From positions 496,001 through 560,000 of the forward strand of contig NZ_AP028934.1 in the NCBI RefSeq assembly GCF_036323475.1: a stretch of 64,000 bases of DNA, written 5' to 3'. Under the pieces are notes generated by a model. That model made no database searches and was not told where the DNA came from. It saw nothing but the letters and a program-made list of their open reading frames with translations. The stretch comes from Solobacterium moorei. GTDB taxonomy: Bacteria > Bacillota_I > Bacilli_A > Erysipelotrichales > Erysipelotrichaceae. Numbering within the stretch: position 1 is the first letter of the stretch; every line of letters starts with the position of its first letter. Both the position numbers and the translations under genes were made by a program. This document shows positions 63,079-64,000 of the stretch, one piece after another.

Positions 63079-63154
63079 GCCGACTTAGCTCAATTGGCAG
63101 AGCAATTGATTTGTAATCAATAGGTTGTAGGTTCGATTCCTATAGTCGGCACCA
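63079..63154 (+). tRNA. tRNA-Thr (anticodon TGT)
   Basis: Acceptor GCCGACT/AGTCGGC, anticodon loop TTTGTAA, T-loop TTCGATT, CCA encoded. Confidence 0.95.
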
Positions 63155-63161
63155 TTTATTT

Positions 63162-63246
63162 GGAGACGTAGCGAAGTGGCTAAACGCGGCAGACTGTAAA
63201 TCTGCTCCCTCTGGGTTCGGTGGTTCGAAACCACCCGTCTCCACCA
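63162..63246 (+). tRNA. tRNA-Tyr (anticodon GTA)
   Basis: 85 bases with a long variable arm. Acceptor GGAGACG/CGTCTCC, anticodon loop CTGTAAA, CCA encoded. Confidence 0.95.
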
Positions 63247-63293
63247 TTTACTGATGATGCATCGAGTGATGCTTACGAGTTGGACTTGATTAT

Positions 63294-63368
63294 TGGGGTA
63301 TAGCCAAGCGGTAAGGCAAGGGACTTTGACTCCCTCATTCGTAAGTTCGAATCTTACTACCCCAGCCA
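63294..63368 (+). tRNA. tRNA-Gln (anticodon TTG)
   Basis: Acceptor TGGGGTA/TACCCCA, anticodon loop CTTTGAC, T-loop TTCGAAT, CCA encoded. Confidence 0.94.
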
Positions 63369-63376
63369 TTTAAGAT

Positions 63377-63452
63377 GTCTCGGTAGCTCAGACGGTAGAG
63401 CAACTGACTTTTAATCAGTGGGTCGAGGGTTCGAGTCCCTTCCGAGACACCA
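63377..63452 (+). tRNA. tRNA-Lys (anticodon TTT)
   Basis: Acceptor GTCTCGG/CCGAGAC, anticodon loop CTTTTAA, T-loop TTCGAGT, discriminator A and encoded CCA. Confidence 0.94.
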
Positions 63453-63467
63453 CTTTATTTAAAATAT

Positions 63468-63541
63468 GCGAGTGTAGTTCAATGGTAGAACGACAGCCTT
63501 CCAAGCTGTATACGTGAGTTCGATTCTCATCACTCGCTCCA
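63468..63541 (+). tRNA. tRNA-Gly (anticodon TCC)
   Basis: Acceptor GCGAGTG/CACTCGC, anticodon loop CTTCCAA, T-loop TTCGATT, CCA encoded. Last of the operon. Confidence 0.94.
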
Positions 63542-63550
63542 TAACATTCA

Positions 63551-63589
63551 AATAGGTAGCTATAGGTAACTTATAGCTACCTATTTTTG
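63551..63589 (+). terminator. Terminator of the tRNA operon
   Basis: Perfect 14-bp stem AATAGGTAGCTATA/TATAGCTACCTATT (63551-63564, 63572-63585), 7-base loop, then TTT. Confidence 0.92.
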
Positions 63590-63632
63590 CGTTTTACGAA
63601 AGAAATTTGTCTAAAGAAAGGAGGGTGAGCAA

Positions 63633-63941
63633 ATGGGTGATTGGAGTAGAGTTACAGTTAGAAATAGAGAAGATCTGATTGCATGGAGATATATGGTGCA
63701 AGATTTCGAAAAACGAATTGGCAAAAATATAAATGGAGCAGATAAGCAAATTCTGATGCAGGCAATAAATATGAATAAGTATACGTTCAATAAATATACC
63801 AGAGGAGATATTCCTAGAATATCCTTACGATACTTCATTACTTATTGTAAAGCGTTCCATATTGATTCTTCTAAATACTTTGCTGGACTTGCAGAAGCTA
63901 TCGAAAATGATATGAAAAAATATCCAGATGAATATAAATAA
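63633..63941 (+). CDS. Small helical, possibly DNA-binding protein
   Basis: 102 residues with GAAAGGAGGGTGAG before the ATG. All-helical; the segment LMQAINMNKYTFNKYTRGDIPRISL followed by FITYCKAFHIDSSKYF resembles a Cro/CI-type helix-turn-helix. No clear family. Follows the tRNA operon, a common site for mobile or regulatory genes. Confidence 0.55.
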   Translation: MGDWSRVTVRNREDLIAWRYMVQDFEKRIGKNINGADKQILMQAINMNKYTFNKYTRGDIPRISLRYFITYCKAFHIDSSKYFAGLAEAIENDMKKYPDEYK

Positions 63942-64000
63942 AAAAATCACCGAACGCTCAAGCTTGGCGGCAATGAGTTCTGTGATTAAAGGGGAAAGAA
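63928..64000 (+). CDS. Start of a further gene, cut by the window end
   Basis: ATG 63928 opens a frame overlapping the previous stop by 14 bases and running off the window (MNINKKITERSSLAAMSSVI...). Weak ribosome binding site. Could be the next gene of the same operon or chance. Confidence 0.3.
   Translation, partial: MNINKKITERSSLAAMSSVIKGER

Noticed and set aside
63085-63369. Open frame on the minus strand through the tRNA cluster
   Set aside because: It is antisense to three tRNA genes and has no start signal.
1-64000. CRISPR array or rRNA operon
   Set aside because: No regularly spaced repeats with unique spacers and no rRNA sequence were seen; the short repeats present are iteron-like, IS ends or terminators.

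Overview
The window comes from a low-to-moderate GC Gram-positive bacterium of the Bacillota. The chromosomal genes (LTA synthase, EpsC-type serine acetyltransferase, CobW pair, IS1202/IS1595/IS3 elements, CCA-encoding tRNA genes) would suit an Erysipelotrichia-like gut organism, but that placement is an inference and I cannot name the species. Two compositionally different parts join near 34.6-35.2 kb: an integrated conjugative element (ICE) on the left and AT-richer resident chromosome on the right.

Left part (1 to about 34.9 kb): a Tn1549/CTn4-like ICE whose other end lies outside the window. At 0.8-4.2 kb is a rightward cargo module: two proteins sharing a WXG100-like N-terminus but carrying different C-terminal toxin-like domains, one a HExxH metalloprotease, followed by two small ORFs and an M48 protease. 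From 34.5 kb down to 4.4 kb, all leftward, lie the maintenance and transfer genes: Cys-rich ORF, RepA-like initiator, ParA, ParB, accessory genes, PcfB, VirD4, an XRE regulator, Maff2/VirB2-like, VirB6-like, PrgI/VirB3-like, VirB4, NlpC/P60 hydrolase, DUF4315, DUF4366, topoisomerase III, LPD/YodL/TTRAP proteins, a 2776-residue ArdC-methylase-helicase, MobC and the relaxase. A monocistronic AAA ATPase with its own promoter and terminator interrupts this order. At least seven same-strand intrinsic-terminator hairpins punctuate the transfer region. A complete tRNA-Arg(CCT) and a broken 5' half of another tRNA-Arg(CCT) mark the right boundary.

Right part (35-64 kb): a candidate C-rich small RNA, a carboxylesterase, an IS3 element sitting in the loop of a bidirectional terminator, an LTA-synthase-like sulfatase, a CobW/CobW-DUF1980 metal operon with an extreme His/Cys-rich segment, guaC, an oppABCDF operon, a SNF2 helicase, a cysK-cysE operon, a MATE exporter, a metallophosphoesterase, a small membrane protein plus lipoprotein pair, alr, and an insertion-sequence cluster (IS200 inside an IS1595-family element, next to an IS1202-like element) just upstream of a six-gene tRNA operon.

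The most interesting signal is in front of cysK. A short ORF with four consecutive Cys codons is followed by an intrinsic terminator, and the 5' arm of that terminator can instead pair with a segment just downstream of the Cys codons. This is the layout expected of a cysteine-sensing ribosome-mediated attenuator; no T-box motif is visible there.
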